A stretch of DNA of 64,000 nucleotides from CBDDIP01 sp965229005 (GCA_965229005.1 CBDDIP010000002.1:496001-560000), one strand, 5' to 3'; shown: positions 35,990 through 45,200, counted from the first letter of the stretch. Notes: generated by a model from the sequence alone, not told the origin. Numbers and translations are program-made.

Positions 35990-37296
35990 GCGGGCCGCGC
36001 GTCGACGGCGTGCTCGACGCGGCGATGGCCGTCGCCGACGCGGACATCGTCGACCCCGACGTGTACGTCAACGGCTTCCCGCACGCCACCTTCGAACGGC
36101 TGCGACGCGACGAGCCGGTCAGCTTCTGGGAGGAGCACGACGGCGGCAAGGGCTTCTGGGCCATCACCCGCTACGACCACCTGCTGCAGGTGAGCCGCAA
36201 CGTCGAGGTGTTCTCCAGCGCGGAGGGCATCACGCTGGAGGAGATGGACCAGGAGGACTTCCTGGCCCGTCGCAACATGCTCGAGTACGACCCGCCGGAG
36301 CACACCCGCTTCCGCCGATTGGTGAGCAAGCCGTTCTCGCGACGTGAGGTCTACGCGTACGAGAACGCCATCCGCCTGCTGGCCCGCACCGTGACGGAGG
36401 AAGCGCTCGCCGCACACGCACCCACCGGAGGACGGTTCGACTTCGTCGAGGCGATCGCCAAGCAGCTGCCGATGCGCATGCTCGGTCGCCTGCTGGGCGT
36501 GCCCGACGACGACGGCGCGTGGCTCGTCGAGCGCGGCGACGCTCTGCTCGGCAACTTCGACCCCGAGTTCACCGAACACCCCGTCGGCCTCACCGACACC
36601 GACGAGTTCAAGTCGATCCCGTTCCGCTCGCCCGCGGCGCTCGATCTCTACCAGTACGCGCAGCGCGCCGCCGAGGAGCGTCACGCGTCGCCCACCGACG
36701 ACGTGATCAGCGACCTGCTCGCTCCCACCATCGACGGCGACCGGCTGACGGACAAGGAGTTCAAGAACTTCTTCGTGCTCCTCGTGAGCGCCGGCAACGA
36801 CACGACGCGGTACACGATGGCCTCGGCGATGAAGGCGTTGCTCGAACGGCCCGACCAGCTCGACGAGCTGCGCGCCTCGGTGCTCGCCGGCGACACAGCG
36901 CTGATGGACAGCGCAGTGGAGGAGATGCTCCGCTGGGGCACGGTGACGATGCACTTCCGCCGCACCGCCACGGCCGACATCGAGATCGGCGGCCGCACGA
37001 TCAAGCGCGGCGACAAGGCCGTCATCTGGTTCACCAGCGCCGACTACGACCACGACCAGTTCGACGATCCGTATCGTTTCGACATCCACCGCACGCCGAA
37101 CGATCACGTCGCCTTCGGGCGGATGAGCCCGCACCTGTGCCTGGGCGCCCAGCTGGCGCGCATGGAGCTGAAGGTGCTCTTCGAGGAGCTGTTGCCGCGG
37201 ATCGGTTCGGCCTCCCTCGACGGGCCGGCCGAGCGGCTGCGTTCGAACTTCATCAGCGGCATCAAGCGCTTGCCCGTCACACTGGAGCGCGCATGA
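35986..37296 (+). CDS. Cytochrome P450, CYP125/CYP142-like class
   Basis: 436-residue soluble bacterial P450. The I-helix is VSAGNDTTRYTMASAM with the acid/Thr pair, the K-helix ExxR is VEEMLRWGT preceded by AVEEML, and the heme loop is AFGRMSPHLCLGAQLARMEL with Cys as thiolate ligand (the first Gly after FG is Arg, then Met). EYDPPEHTRFRRLVSKPFS is the C-helix. It resembles actinobacterial steroid- or lipid-oxidising P450s. Translationally coupled on both sides. Redox partners are not in the window. Confidence 0.9.
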   Translation: MSGPRVDGVLDAAMAVADADIVDPDVYVNGFPHATFERLRRDEPVSFWEEHDGGKGFWAITRYDHLLQVSRNVEVFSSAEGITLEEMDQEDFLARRNMLEYDPPEHTRFRRLVSKPFSRREVYAYENAIRLLARTVTEEALAAHAPTGGRFDFVEAIAKQLPMRMLGRLLGVPDDDGAWLVERGDALLGNFDPEFTEHPVGLTDTDEFKSIPFRSPAALDLYQYAQRAAEERHASPTDDVISDLLAPTIDGDRLTDKEFKNFFVLLVSAGNDTTRYTMASAMKALLERPDQLDELRASVLAGDTALMDSAVEEMLRWGTVTMHFRRTATADIEIGGRTIKRGDKAVIWFTSADYDHDQFDDPYRFDIHRTPNDHVAFGRMSPHLCLGAQLARMELKVLFEELLPRIGSASLDGPAERLRSNFISGIKRLPVTLERA

Positions 37297-38018
37297 GTCG
37301 CCGCCCGCTGATCGGCCTCTCGGGTCGGCGCTGGCCGGTGGAGCGCGTGCCGATGCTCCCGTCGGCGTTGGCCGGTGAAGAGGTGGACCTGCACCTCAGC
37401 GAGTACCCGAAGGCGATCGCCGAAGTCGGCGGCCTCCCGGTGCAGCTGACCCGCAACGCCGACCCGGTGGACATGGTGTCGCGCCTCGACGGCCTGGTGA
37501 TGACCGGTGGTGCCGACCCCGACCCCGCGCTGTACGGCGACGACCCGATCCCCGAGCTCGGCGAGGTGGAACGCGGTCGCGACGACTGGGAGCTGGCCCT
37601 GATCCGCGCCGCGCTGGACGCGCACCTGCCGATGCTCTGCGTGTGCCGCGGCGCGCAGCTGCTGAACATCGCGCTCGGCGGCACGCTCGTGCAGCACCTG
37701 CCCGACGACAGCGGGCACGCGTTGTTCGACACCCCGCGAACCGAGCGATGCCACATCGTGCGCGTCGACGAGGGCTCGATCGCCGCACAGCTCTACGGCC
37801 GCGAGGTTCCGACGAACAGCCTGCACCACCAAGCCGTCGGCACGCCCGGCGCCGGGGTGATCGTCACCGGCTCGGCCGAAGACGGCGTCGTCGAGGCGTT
37901 CGAGGTGGCCGGCCGCCCCGAGGTGTTCGCCGTGCAGTGGCACCCGGAGATGCTCGCCGAACAACCCGACCCCGCCTTCGCCTGGCTCGTCGCGAAAGCC
38001 TCAGCCCGCAGCGTTTGA
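37293..38018 (+). CDS. Class I glutamine amidotransferase-like hydrolase (PuuD type)
   Basis: 241 residues. The nucleophile is in MLCVCRGAQLLNIALGG, and the His-Glu pair in AVQWHPEML completes the triad. GLVMTGGADPDPALYGDDP is typical of gamma-glutamyl-GABA hydrolase and of hydrolases of gamma-glutamyl amides. In a catabolic cluster it could release glutamate from a gamma-glutamylated amine or anilide. The last codon and stop lie inside the left arm of a hairpin. Confidence 0.85.
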   Translation: MSRRPLIGLSGRRWPVERVPMLPSALAGEEVDLHLSEYPKAIAEVGGLPVQLTRNADPVDMVSRLDGLVMTGGADPDPALYGDDPIPELGEVERGRDDWELALIRAALDAHLPMLCVCRGAQLLNIALGGTLVQHLPDDSGHALFDTPRTERCHIVRVDEGSIAAQLYGREVPTNSLHHQAVGTPGAGVIVTGSAEDGVVEAFEVAGRPEVFAVQWHPEMLAEQPDPAFAWLVAKASARSV

Positions 38019-38057
38019 TCTCAAACCCATCGCCACGGTGGGCGAGCGATCAAACGC
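38011..38057. terminator. Hairpin overlapping the PuuD-like stop
   Basis: Outer 10-bp perfect arms GCGTTTGATC and GATCAAACGC (38011-38020 and 38048-38057) enclose a partly self-complementary 27-nt loop. The stop codon TGA (38016-38018) is inside the left arm. Convergent with the gene ending at 38091; likely bidirectional terminator. Confidence 0.5.
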
Positions 38058-38090
38058 AACGTCGGGTGGGTGGTCGAGGACGGTCATCGG

Positions 38091-38573
38091 TCAGCCGACG
38101 ACGATGGAGGTCGCGTCGAGGGCGTTGGTCCCGGTGCTCGTGCCGGCGACCTGCACCTCGACACCGACGGTGATGTCCGTCATCGAGCCGGGGCCACCGG
38201 AGGCGACCTGGATGTCGGTGCTCGACGTGACGGTGATCGTGCGCGTGCCGCCGTTGCGGGTGCTGATGGCGAACGTCGATCCGGACACCGAGGTGACGGT
38301 GCCGCGCGTGCCGCGTCCGCCTTGCTGCGTCTGGTTCGGCGCGTTGCCGCCGATCGGTGGACCACCGGGAAAGGCGCCGGGGAAGCCCTGCGTGGTCCCA
38401 CCGTCGCCGAGCCCCTTGGCCCGAGTGGCGATGACGTTGACGCCGACCACCGACAGGGTGGCGACGGCGATGGCCGCCACACCGGCCCGGACCCACGTGG
38501 CGGTCGATCTTTCGGGCGGATCGGCAGGCGGCTGCGGGAGTGGTGCGGGCCAGGAGGTGTCGAGCTCGGTCAT
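38091..38573 (-). CDS. Membrane-anchored DUF5666-like protein
   Basis: 160 residues. A short Pro-rich cytoplasmic start and one helix (AGVAAIAVATLSVVGVNVIA, about 30-50) are followed by a Gly/Gln/Asn linker and a small beta domain, GTVTSVSGSTFAISTRNGGT with ITVTSSTDIQV and VGVEVQVAG. That beta pattern is typical of DUF5666 (OB-like) domains. Its start overlaps the stop of the GT39 gene by ATGA, so it is probably a partner of that glycosyltransferase. Function is unknown. Confidence 0.75.
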   Translation of the reverse strand: MTELDTSWPAPLPQPPADPPERSTATWVRAGVAAIAVATLSVVGVNVIATRAKGLGDGGTTQGFPGAFPGGPPIGGNAPNQTQQGGRGTRGTVTSVSGSTFAISTRNGGTRTITVTSSTDIQVASGGPGSMTDITVGVEVQVAGTSTGTNALDATSIVVG

Positions 38574-40537
38574 GACGTCACCCCGGACAGGTCGTAGAGC
38601 GTGGCCCCGCCGACGGTCACGGCGGTGCCGTTGGCCTCGGCCCACTGGGTGATCTCGCTCGATCCGCCGCGTCCGCCGTTCGGTCCGCCGCCTTGCCCGC
38701 TGCTGGCGAGGAGGAAGCGAACCTGACCGCTGGCGACGAGCTGCTGGAACTGTGCCAGCGTCGGCGCCGGGTCGCTGCCGCTGAAGCCGCCGATCGTGAT
38801 CACCGGCTCGCCGGTGGCGAGGATGATCGGCTCGGTGGCCGACGATCCGAAGGCGGCGACGAGATAGGTGGCGTCACCCTGGTTGGTCTCGAGGTAGTCG
38901 ATCAGCTCGCTCGACACGCTGGTCGACGAACCGGGTCCACCTCGACCCCCGCCCGGGCCACCGAGCCCGCCGAACCCCGTGCTGGCCACGGTCGGGCCGG
39001 CAGAGATCAGCGAGCCGCTGACCGGCGACTCCACGGTGGTGACCGCGTAGGCCGTCGGCCCGGCGAGCAACGTCAGCGCGCCGATCGCCGCAGCGGCGAG
39101 CTGCAGCACGCGGTGGCGCAGCACGAACCCGGCAGTGAGACCGGCAGCCGAGATCGCCGCACCGGCGACGATCAGCGTGCGCAGCTCCGAGTGGTAGTTC
39201 GGCGTGCGCTGCAGCAGGGCCACGGCCCATGCCGCGCCGAGCACGATCGTCGCCGGCAGGGCCATGCGAGCTGCGAGCTGCGAGCGGCCGCTGCCATCAC
39301 GGGCGAGTCGGAACAGCGCGACCCCACCGGCCCCGGCGAGCGCGGCGACGGCCGGCGCCAGCTGCACCGTGTAGTACGGGTGGAAGATCCCCTCGCTGAG
39401 GCTGAACACCTCCATGCACGTCAGCGCCCAGCCGCCCCACAGCAACCAGCCGGCGCGAGCCCGATCATCGCGAGGGCGCCGGCGGGTGATCAGCAAGCCG
39501 GCGATCAAACCGACCGCGGCAATGGGGATCAGCCAGGAGACGAGCCCGCCGGTCTCGCTGTTGAACATCCGCCACAGACCGGCGGTGCCCCCGAAGGCCG
39601 CTCCGCCGCCGCCCGTACCGGACCCCGAGCCGAAGACGCGGTCGAGGCCGTTGTAGCCGAGCAGGAGGCTGACGATGGAGTTGTCGCTCGTGCTGCCGAT
39701 GTACGGCCGAGCCGATGCGGGGAACATGGCGACGATCGCCATCCACCAGCCGCACGACACGACCAGCGCGGCCATCGCCGCAAGCAGCTGGACGAAGCGC
39801 TTGCCGAGCTTCGGTGGTCCGGCGACGAGGTAGACGATGGCGAACGCCGGCACGACGAGGAACGCCTGCAGCATCTTGGCGTTGAAGGCCAGACCGGTGA
39901 TCGCTCCGGCGGCGACCAGCCAGCGCGTGCGGCCGGTCTCGATCGCGTTCCACATCGCCCACGCGCCGGCGACACCGAGGAGGGTGAGCACCGCGTCGGG
40001 GTTGTTGCTGCGGAACATCGCCACGGCGATCGGCGTGACGGCGAGCGCGATCGCAGCGAGGTGCGCGGCGACGTCGCCCTGCCACCGGCGGACGAGCTTG
40101 TGCAGCAGCAGCACGGAGCCCACGCCGCACAGCACCTCCGGCAGGATCATGCTCGTCGTCGAGAAGCCGAAGATGCGCCCGGAGATCGCCTGCAGCCACA
40201 GCGCGGCCGGTGGCTTGTCGACGGTGATGAAGCTGCCCGGGTCCAGCGCGCCGAAGAAGAACGCCTTCCACGACACGGTCATGCTCTTCACCGCGGCGGC
40301 GTAGTAGCTGTTGCCCATGCCGACCGCGGAGAGGTTCCACGAGTACAGCACCAGCGTGAACGCGCCGATCGCGCCGGTGATCCACCCGTGGGTGGACGGC
40401 CGGTGCGGGCGCCAGTCGGTGATCCGTCGCCGCTGCGGTGCCCGATCTGTGCCAACCAGTTCGTGCTGGGTCAGGGGGTCGTCCCCGATGAGCGCGTCAG
40501 GGATCGCCGGCGGCTCGAGTGTCATCGTCATGACCAC
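38570..40537 (-). CDS. GT39/ArnT-like membrane glycosyltransferase
   Basis: 655 residues with about ten to twelve helices. The first external loop shows NLSAVGMGNSYYAAAVKSM and SFITVDKPPAALWLQA, which fit the PMT_2 family of lipid-linked sugar transferases (Asp in VDKPP). The C-terminal part from about residue 500 is an external domain rich in Gly (GGLGGPGGGRGGPGSS) with a SELIDYLETNQGDATYLVA region, as in mycobacterial/actinobacterial ArnT-like proteins. It likely glycosylates envelope polymers or proteins. Coupled to the DUF5666-like gene. Confidence 0.88.
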   Translation of the reverse strand: MVMTMTLEPPAIPDALIGDDPLTQHELVGTDRAPQRRRITDWRPHRPSTHGWITGAIGAFTLVLYSWNLSAVGMGNSYYAAAVKSMTVSWKAFFFGALDPGSFITVDKPPAALWLQAISGRIFGFSTTSMILPEVLCGVGSVLLLHKLVRRWQGDVAAHLAAIALAVTPIAVAMFRSNNPDAVLTLLGVAGAWAMWNAIETGRTRWLVAAGAITGLAFNAKMLQAFLVVPAFAIVYLVAGPPKLGKRFVQLLAAMAALVVSCGWWMAIVAMFPASARPYIGSTSDNSIVSLLLGYNGLDRVFGSGSGTGGGGAAFGGTAGLWRMFNSETGGLVSWLIPIAAVGLIAGLLITRRRPRDDRARAGWLLWGGWALTCMEVFSLSEGIFHPYYTVQLAPAVAALAGAGGVALFRLARDGSGRSQLAARMALPATIVLGAAWAVALLQRTPNYHSELRTLIVAGAAISAAGLTAGFVLRHRVLQLAAAAIGALTLLAGPTAYAVTTVESPVSGSLISAGPTVASTGFGGLGGPGGGRGGPGSSTSVSSELIDYLETNQGDATYLVAAFGSSATEPIILATGEPVITIGGFSGSDPAPTLAQFQQLVASGQVRFLLASSGQGGGPNGGRGGSSEITQWAEANGTAVTVGGATLYDLSGVTS

Positions 40538-40600
40538 GATGCTGCGCCCCGATCCTCAGAGTCGCCTGAGAACCAGCCAGGTCGTTGCTCAGGAGCGAGC

Positions 40601-41326
40601 TCAGGCAGGGGATTCCGAGCCGGCGGGGAGGCGCAGGCTGTAGCCGACGCCACGCACGGTGTGGATCAACGCGGGCTCGACGTCGTCGACCTTGTGGCGG
40701 AGGTAGCTGATGTAGGTCTCCAGCACCGAGGCGTTGCCGGCGAACGTGTAGTCCCACACGGCTTCGAGGATCTGCTCGCGGGTGAGCACGCGCCGCGCGT
40801 TCGACAGCAGGTAGTGCAGCAGCTTGTACTCGGTGGGCGTCAGCTCCACGAGACGACCGGCGCGCCACACGTCACGGGTGTCCTCGTCGAGCACGAGGTC
40901 GTGGTACGTCAGCTTGCTCTCACCCGGGCCGGCGCCACTGGAGCGACGCAGCACGGCCTTCACCCGCTCGATGAGCTCCTCGATGGAGAACGGCTTCGTG
41001 ACGTAGTCGTCGACGCCGAGGCGCAAGCCTTCGACCTTGTCGACCGTCGCGTCACGAGCGGTGAGGAAGATCACCGGCACGCGGGTGCCGGAGCGCTCGT
41101 CGCTGCGCAGCCGCCGAGCGACCTCGAAGCCGTCGAGGTCGGGCAGCATCACGTCGAGCAGGACGAGATCCGGTCGACGTTCGGCGACGGCGGCCAACGC
41201 CTCGCGGCCGGACGCGGCGCGTCGCACCTCGAAGCCGTTGAACCCGAGCGCCATCGCCAGCAGCTCGGTGATGTGCTCTTCGTCATCGACGGCGAGCACC
41301 AGCGGCTTGGTTCGGTCGCGCTCCAC
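40601..41326 (-). CDS. OmpR-family response regulator
   Basis: 241 residues. The receiver has the acidic pair DDEE, phosphorylation Asp in VLLDVMLPDLDGF, Thr in FLTA and Lys in VTKPF. The C-terminal winged helix shows ELTPTEYKLLHYLLSNARRVLTREQILEAVW in pieces and TYISYLRHKVD. It is 64 bases upstream of the GT39 gene on the same strand, which may be its target. Its likely partner histidine kinase is encoded about 1.9 kb away on the plus strand, after two glycosylation genes. Confidence 0.92.
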   Translation of the reverse strand: MERDRTKPLVLAVDDEEHITELLAMALGFNGFEVRRAASGREALAAVAERRPDLVLLDVMLPDLDGFEVARRLRSDERSGTRVPVIFLTARDATVDKVEGLRLGVDDYVTKPFSIEELIERVKAVLRRSSGAGPGESKLTYHDLVLDEDTRDVWRAGRLVELTPTEYKLLHYLLSNARRVLTREQILEAVWDYTFAGNASVLETYISYLRHKVDDVEPALIHTVRGVGYSLRLPAGSESPA

Positions 41327-41438
41327 GCCGCAACGCTAGGTGCTCGATGTCGGGGAAGCCGCGCCTGGCAGGCAAGTCCCAGCGAACTCCCAGGAACGAC
41401 GGATGAGGGTCACAGTCCGCGGGCCGAGCATCGTCCAC

Positions 41439-42746
41439 ATGAGCACGACCGCCACCACCATCGCCAGCCTCCCGGACCGCAGCAACCCGGTCATGGCCCA
41501 CCCGGTGTTCGGCCACCGTCATGGCGCGGACACGCTGCTGGTGTTCGACCCGCGTCCGTCGACGGTTGCACCGACGGTGGACATCGTCGTCCCGGTGCAC
41601 AACGAGGACGCCACCCTCGAGGCGTCGATCCGCCGGCTGCACGCCTACCTCGGCGAGCACTTCCCGCTCTCGTGGCAGATCACGATCGCCGACAACGCGT
41701 CGACCGATCACACGTGGGGCCTCGCCTGCTCGCTGGCCCAGAAGCTGGAAGGTGTGCGAGCTGCGCACCTCGAGGCGAAAGGTCGCGGTCGTGCGCTGCG
41801 CGCGGTGTGGAGCCGAAGCGCTTCACCGGTGGTCGCCTACATGGACGTCGACCTGTCGACCGATCTCGACGCGCTGCTGCCACTCGTCGCGCCGCTCGTC
41901 TCCGGGCACAGCGACGTGGCCATCGGCACGCGGCTGGCGAGCACGTCGCGCGTCGTCCGGCGCCCGCAGCGCGAAGTGATCTCGCGCAGCTACAACCTGA
42001 TCCTGCGCACCGCGCTGCGCGCCGGGTTCTCCGACGCGCAGTGCGGTTTCAAAGCCCTGCGCGGCGACGTCGCACATGCGCTGCTGCCGATGGTGCAGGA
42101 CCAGGGATGGTTCTTCGACACCGAGCTCCTGGTGCTCGCCGAGCACAACGGGATGCGCATCCACGAGGTGCCCGTCGACTGGGTGGACGATCCCGACTCG
42201 CGCGTCAACGTCGTCACGACGGCCCGCGACGACCTCCGGGGCGTGTGGCGGATGGTCCGCGCGTTCGCACGCGGCGAGGGCCTGCTGACCACCCCGGTCG
42301 CCGGCACCGCAGAGGTGCCCGACAGCCCGACGGGGGAGCAGCTCGCCCGCTTCGCCTCCATCGGCATCGTGTCGACCGTGGCGTTCGCCGTGCTGTTCGC
42401 CACCCTCGCCGGCCCGCTCGGCGTCGTGCTCGCCGACGTCGTCGCGCTCGCCCTCTGCACCATCGCCAACACCGCGGCCAACCGACGACTCACGTTCAAC
42501 CTGCGCGGTCGTACTCGTCGCACGAGCCACCACGTGCGGGGCCTCGTTGCCGCCGGTGTCCCGCTGATCGTCACGCTGGCGACGCTGGCCGTCACGCAGT
42601 CCGTCGGCATCACCAGCGTGCTCGTCCTCGTCGCGGTGCTCACCGTGGCCAACGCGCTGGCGAGCGCGGCGAAGCTCGTGCTGCTGCGCTCATGGGTGTT
42701 CCGCCCGCGCCTCGCCGTCACCGTCACCGTCACCGTCACGAGCTGA
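41439..42746 (+). CDS. GT2 glycosyltransferase fused to GtrA-like membrane domain
   Basis: About 435 residues. The N-terminal GT-A domain (about 35-265) has VDIVVPVHNEDATLEASI, NASTDHTW, MDVDLSTDL (DxD-like) and GFKALRGDVA, as in polyprenyl-phosphate sugar transferases. The C-terminal part (about 280-430) has four helices of GtrA type (FASIGIVSTVAFAVLFATL, TIANTAANRRLTFNL). The product would charge a lipid carrier with a sugar and aid its flip. The 3' end holds a short GTCACC repeat giving Thr-Val-Thr-Val. The start is uncertain; ATG 41439 is used, with 41403 possible. Confidence 0.85.
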   Translation: MSTTATTIASLPDRSNPVMAHPVFGHRHGADTLLVFDPRPSTVAPTVDIVVPVHNEDATLEASIRRLHAYLGEHFPLSWQITIADNASTDHTWGLACSLAQKLEGVRAAHLEAKGRGRALRAVWSRSASPVVAYMDVDLSTDLDALLPLVAPLVSGHSDVAIGTRLASTSRVVRRPQREVISRSYNLILRTALRAGFSDAQCGFKALRGDVAHALLPMVQDQGWFFDTELLVLAEHNGMRIHEVPVDWVDDPDSRVNVVTTARDDLRGVWRMVRAFARGEGLLTTPVAGTAEVPDSPTGEQLARFASIGIVSTVAFAVLFATLAGPLGVVLADVVALALCTIANTAANRRLTFNLRGRTRRTSHHVRGLVAAGVPLIVTLATLAVTQSVGITSVLVLVAVLTVANALASAAKLVLLRSWVFRPRLAVTVTVTVTS

Positions 42747-42752
42747 GCCGCT

Positions 42753-43181
42753 GTGACCATGCTCGCCAAGCTCTCCCGCTACAGCGCGGTGTCCGTGATC
42801 AGCACGGTGATCAGCAACGTCCTGCTCGTCGTGCTCGTCGGCGGCAACGTGATGACCGCCGGATGGGCCAACGTGATCGCCAACACGGCGGGCATCGTGC
42901 CCTCGTTCGAGCTCAACCGTCGATGGGTGTGGGGCAAGCGCGGACATCGATCCACCGGCTCCGAAGTGGTCCCGTTCTGCGTGCTGTCCTTCGCCGGGCT
43001 GGTGCTGTCCACCATCGGTGCCTCGCTCGCCGAGCACTGGGCACTGCATGCGGGCGCCAGCGACAGCGTGCACACGGTCGCCGTCGTCCTCGGATCGGCT
43101 GCCGCCTACGCACCGCTGTGGCTGGTGCAGTTCGCGCTGCTGGATCGATGGATGTTCCGCACCGCACCTGGCGCGGCATGA
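42753..43181 (+). CDS. GtrA family membrane protein
   Basis: About 142 residues with four helices. The GtrA pattern is clear: LSRYSAVSVISTVISNVLLVVLVGG, WANVIANTAGIVPSFELNRRWVWGK and LVQFALLDRWMF. GtrA proteins are thought to flip polyprenyl-linked sugars. It follows the GT2-GtrA fusion by six bases and precedes the histidine kinase by seven, so the three are probably one transcript. GTG 42753 or ATG 42759 could start it. Confidence 0.85.
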   Translation: MTMLAKLSRYSAVSVISTVISNVLLVVLVGGNVMTAGWANVIANTAGIVPSFELNRRWVWGKRGHRSTGSEVVPFCVLSFAGLVLSTIGASLAEHWALHAGASDSVHTVAVVLGSAAAYAPLWLVQFALLDRWMFRTAPGAA

Positions 43182-43188
43182 TGCTGCG

Positions 43189-44598
43189 ATGAGCCTGCGT
43201 CTCCGACTGGTGGTGGGCCTCGCCCTGCTGCTGACCGCCGGGCTCGCCGTCTTCGGTGTCGCCACCTACAGCGTCTACTCGAACAGCGAGTACGGCCGCC
43301 TCGACGAGCGGCTGCGCAACACCAACGGCCGCATCATCCCGACGCTGCTCGACGCGGCCGGGTTGATCCCCGGACCCGGGTTCGGTGGCGCGGAGCGACC
43401 CGGTGGCGGCTTCTTCGACGGCTACGCGGAGATCCGCGACGCCACCGGCACGGTGCTGGCCACCGATCCGGAGGCGCCGACGAGCGTGCCCGATCTGCCT
43501 GACGCGCTGCCGAAGGATGGCTCGTTCCTCACCGTCGGTTCCTCGACGGGTTCGGGCGAGTGGCGCGTCTACGTGCAGAGCTTCCGCGACCAGTCCGACG
43601 GCGCGGTCTACGAGGTCGCCATCGCGGTGCCGACTGATCAGGTGCAGGAGTCGTTGAACCGGCTGGTGCTGATCGAGGCGATCGGTGGTGGGTCGCTCCT
43701 CGTCCTGCTCGCCGTCGGCAGCTGGTTCCTGCTGCGCCGTGGGCTGCGCCCACTGGAGGACATGGCCGACTCGGCGCGCTCGATCACCGAAGGCGATCTC
43801 GACCTGTCGCAGCGCGTCGCCCCCGCCGACGGACGCAGCGAGGTCGGGCAGCTCGGCCTGGCGTTGAACACGATGCTCGGTGGCATCGAGACCGCGTTCA
43901 CCGAACGCGAGGCGACCGAGCAGCGACTGCGTCAGTTCCTCTCCGACGCGTCGCACGAGCTGCGCACGCCGCTCACCTCCATCCAGGGCTTCGCCGAGCT
44001 GTTCCGTCTGGATCAGCAGGGCACGCAGATCGATCGCGGCACGGTGGTGCGACGCATCGAGGAGGAGTCGGCGCGCATGCGCGTGCTGGTCGACGACCTG
44101 TTGCTGCTGGCTCGCCTCGACGAGACGCGACCGCGCGACACGGTGCCGGTCGATCTCACCGTGCTCGCCGCCGACGCGTGCACCGACGCGGCGGCGACAG
44201 CGCCGGATCGCCGGATCACGTTGCACGCGCCGGAGCCGGTCGTGGTCGCCGGTGACGGCGACCACCTCCGCCAGGCGATCGCCAACCTCGTCACCAACGC
44301 GCTGAAGCACACACCCGCCGGCTCGCCCGTCGACGTGTCGGTCGATTGGAAGGACCGCACGGCGCGCCTCGAGGTGCGCGACCACGGCTCCGGCCTCGAC
44401 GAGGCCAGCCTGGCGCACGTCTTCGATCGCTTCTGGCGCGCCGACCAAGCGCGTGTCGGTGCCGGCTCCGGCCTCGGTCTGTCGATCGTTTCCGCCATCG
44501 CCGCCGAGCACCACGGCGAAGCACGGGCAACCAACCATCCCGATGGTGGCGCCGTGTTCACGCTCGAGCTCCCCGTGCTCCTGCCGCCCGGGCCCTGA
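43189..44598 (+). CDS. Two-component sensor histidine kinase
   Basis: 469 residues. Two helices (LRLVVGLALLLTAGLAVFGVA and LIEAIGGGSLLVLLAVGSWFLL) flank an external domain of about 130 residues. The cytoplasmic part has HAMP, the phospho-acceptor His in FLSDASHELRTPLTSI, N-box NLVTNALKHTP, and G-boxes DHGSGL and GSGLGLSIV. It is a PhoR/MprB-like kinase. The response regulator at 40601 is the obvious partner although it lies apart and on the other strand. Confidence 0.92.
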   Translation: MSLRLRLVVGLALLLTAGLAVFGVATYSVYSNSEYGRLDERLRNTNGRIIPTLLDAAGLIPGPGFGGAERPGGGFFDGYAEIRDATGTVLATDPEAPTSVPDLPDALPKDGSFLTVGSSTGSGEWRVYVQSFRDQSDGAVYEVAIAVPTDQVQESLNRLVLIEAIGGGSLLVLLAVGSWFLLRRGLRPLEDMADSARSITEGDLDLSQRVAPADGRSEVGQLGLALNTMLGGIETAFTEREATEQRLRQFLSDASHELRTPLTSIQGFAELFRLDQQGTQIDRGTVVRRIEEESARMRVLVDDLLLLARLDETRPRDTVPVDLTVLAADACTDAAATAPDRRITLHAPEPVVVAGDGDHLRQAIANLVTNALKHTPAGSPVDVSVDWKDRTARLEVRDHGSGLDEASLAHVFDRFWRADQARVGAGSGLGLSIVSAIAAEHHGEARATNHPDGGAVFTLELPVLLPPGP

Positions 44599-44610
44599 GG
44601 GTTGTATCTA

Positions 44611-44626
44611 TACCGAACGATCGGTA
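44611..44626. promoter_or_regulatory. Palindromic TetR-type operator
   Basis: TACCGA-ACGA-TCGGTA, a perfect 6-bp inverted repeat with a 4-nt centre, ten bases before the GTG of the TetR gene. Position and form fit an autoregulatory operator. Confidence 0.65.
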
Positions 44627-44636
44627 CAGTAGCGGC

Positions 44637-45200
44637 GTGGCAACGAGACGAATCGACGACGAACAGCTGCTCGACGGACTGAGCGGTCTGTTCCGCGATG
44701 CGGGGTACGCCGGTGCGAGCCTCACCGACATCGCCGAGGCGACCGGTCTGCAGAAGTCGAGCATGTACCACCGCTTCCCCGGCGGGAAGCAGCAGATGGC
44801 CGCCGAAGTGGTGACGGCCACCGGGCATCGCTTCGCCGCCGACGTGCTGCGACCGCTCGGTGGCACCGGAGACGCGACATCCCGCATCCGTGCCGTCGCT
44901 CGCAACCTGTCAGCGTTCTACGAGCAGGGGACGCGCAGCTGCCTGCTCGACACGCTGTCGGTCGGCGAGGGCAGCGATGCCGCGTCGACCCAGCTCGCCG
45001 AGGCGCTCGCCGGATGGACCGCAGCGTTCGCCGCGTTCGCTCGTGAAGCCGGCGCATCCGGCAGCGAGGCCACCGCACGCGCACAGGACGCGATCGCAGC
45101 GATCGAAGGCGCGCTCGTGATCGCCCGTGTCAGCGGAGACCGGGCTCCGTTCGCTCGCACGCTCAAGCGCCTGCCGACCATCCTCCTCGAAGGGAACTGA
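44637..45200 (+). CDS. TetR family regulator
   Basis: 187 residues. The N-terminal helix-turn-helix reads FRDAGYAGASLTDIAEATGLQKSSMYHRFPGGKQQM. The C-terminal ligand domain has the LSAFYEQGTRSCLLDTLSVG stretch seen in TetR_C_33/LmrA-YxaF-like regulators. The start is GTG at 44637, just after a perfect 16-bp palindrome that probably is its own operator. The following PPOX-type flavoprotein gene begins five bases after its stop and is its likely regulon partner. Confidence 0.87.
   Translation: MATRRIDDEQLLDGLSGLFRDAGYAGASLTDIAEATGLQKSSMYHRFPGGKQQMAAEVVTATGHRFAADVLRPLGGTGDATSRIRAVARNLSAFYEQGTRSCLLDTLSVGEGSDAASTQLAEALAGWTAAFAAFAREAGASGSEATARAQDAIAAIEGALVIARVSGDRAPFARTLKRLPTILLEGN

Noticed and set aside
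42715..42739. GTCACC microrepeat at the 3' end of the GT2-GtrA gene
   Set aside because: Only about four units, in frame and at the C-terminus; likely ordinary slippage without clear meaning.
38693..43192. Long plus-strand open frame opposite the GT39 and response regulator genes
   Set aside because: High-GC antisense artefact; it crosses several well-supported genes on both strands and shows no family motif.
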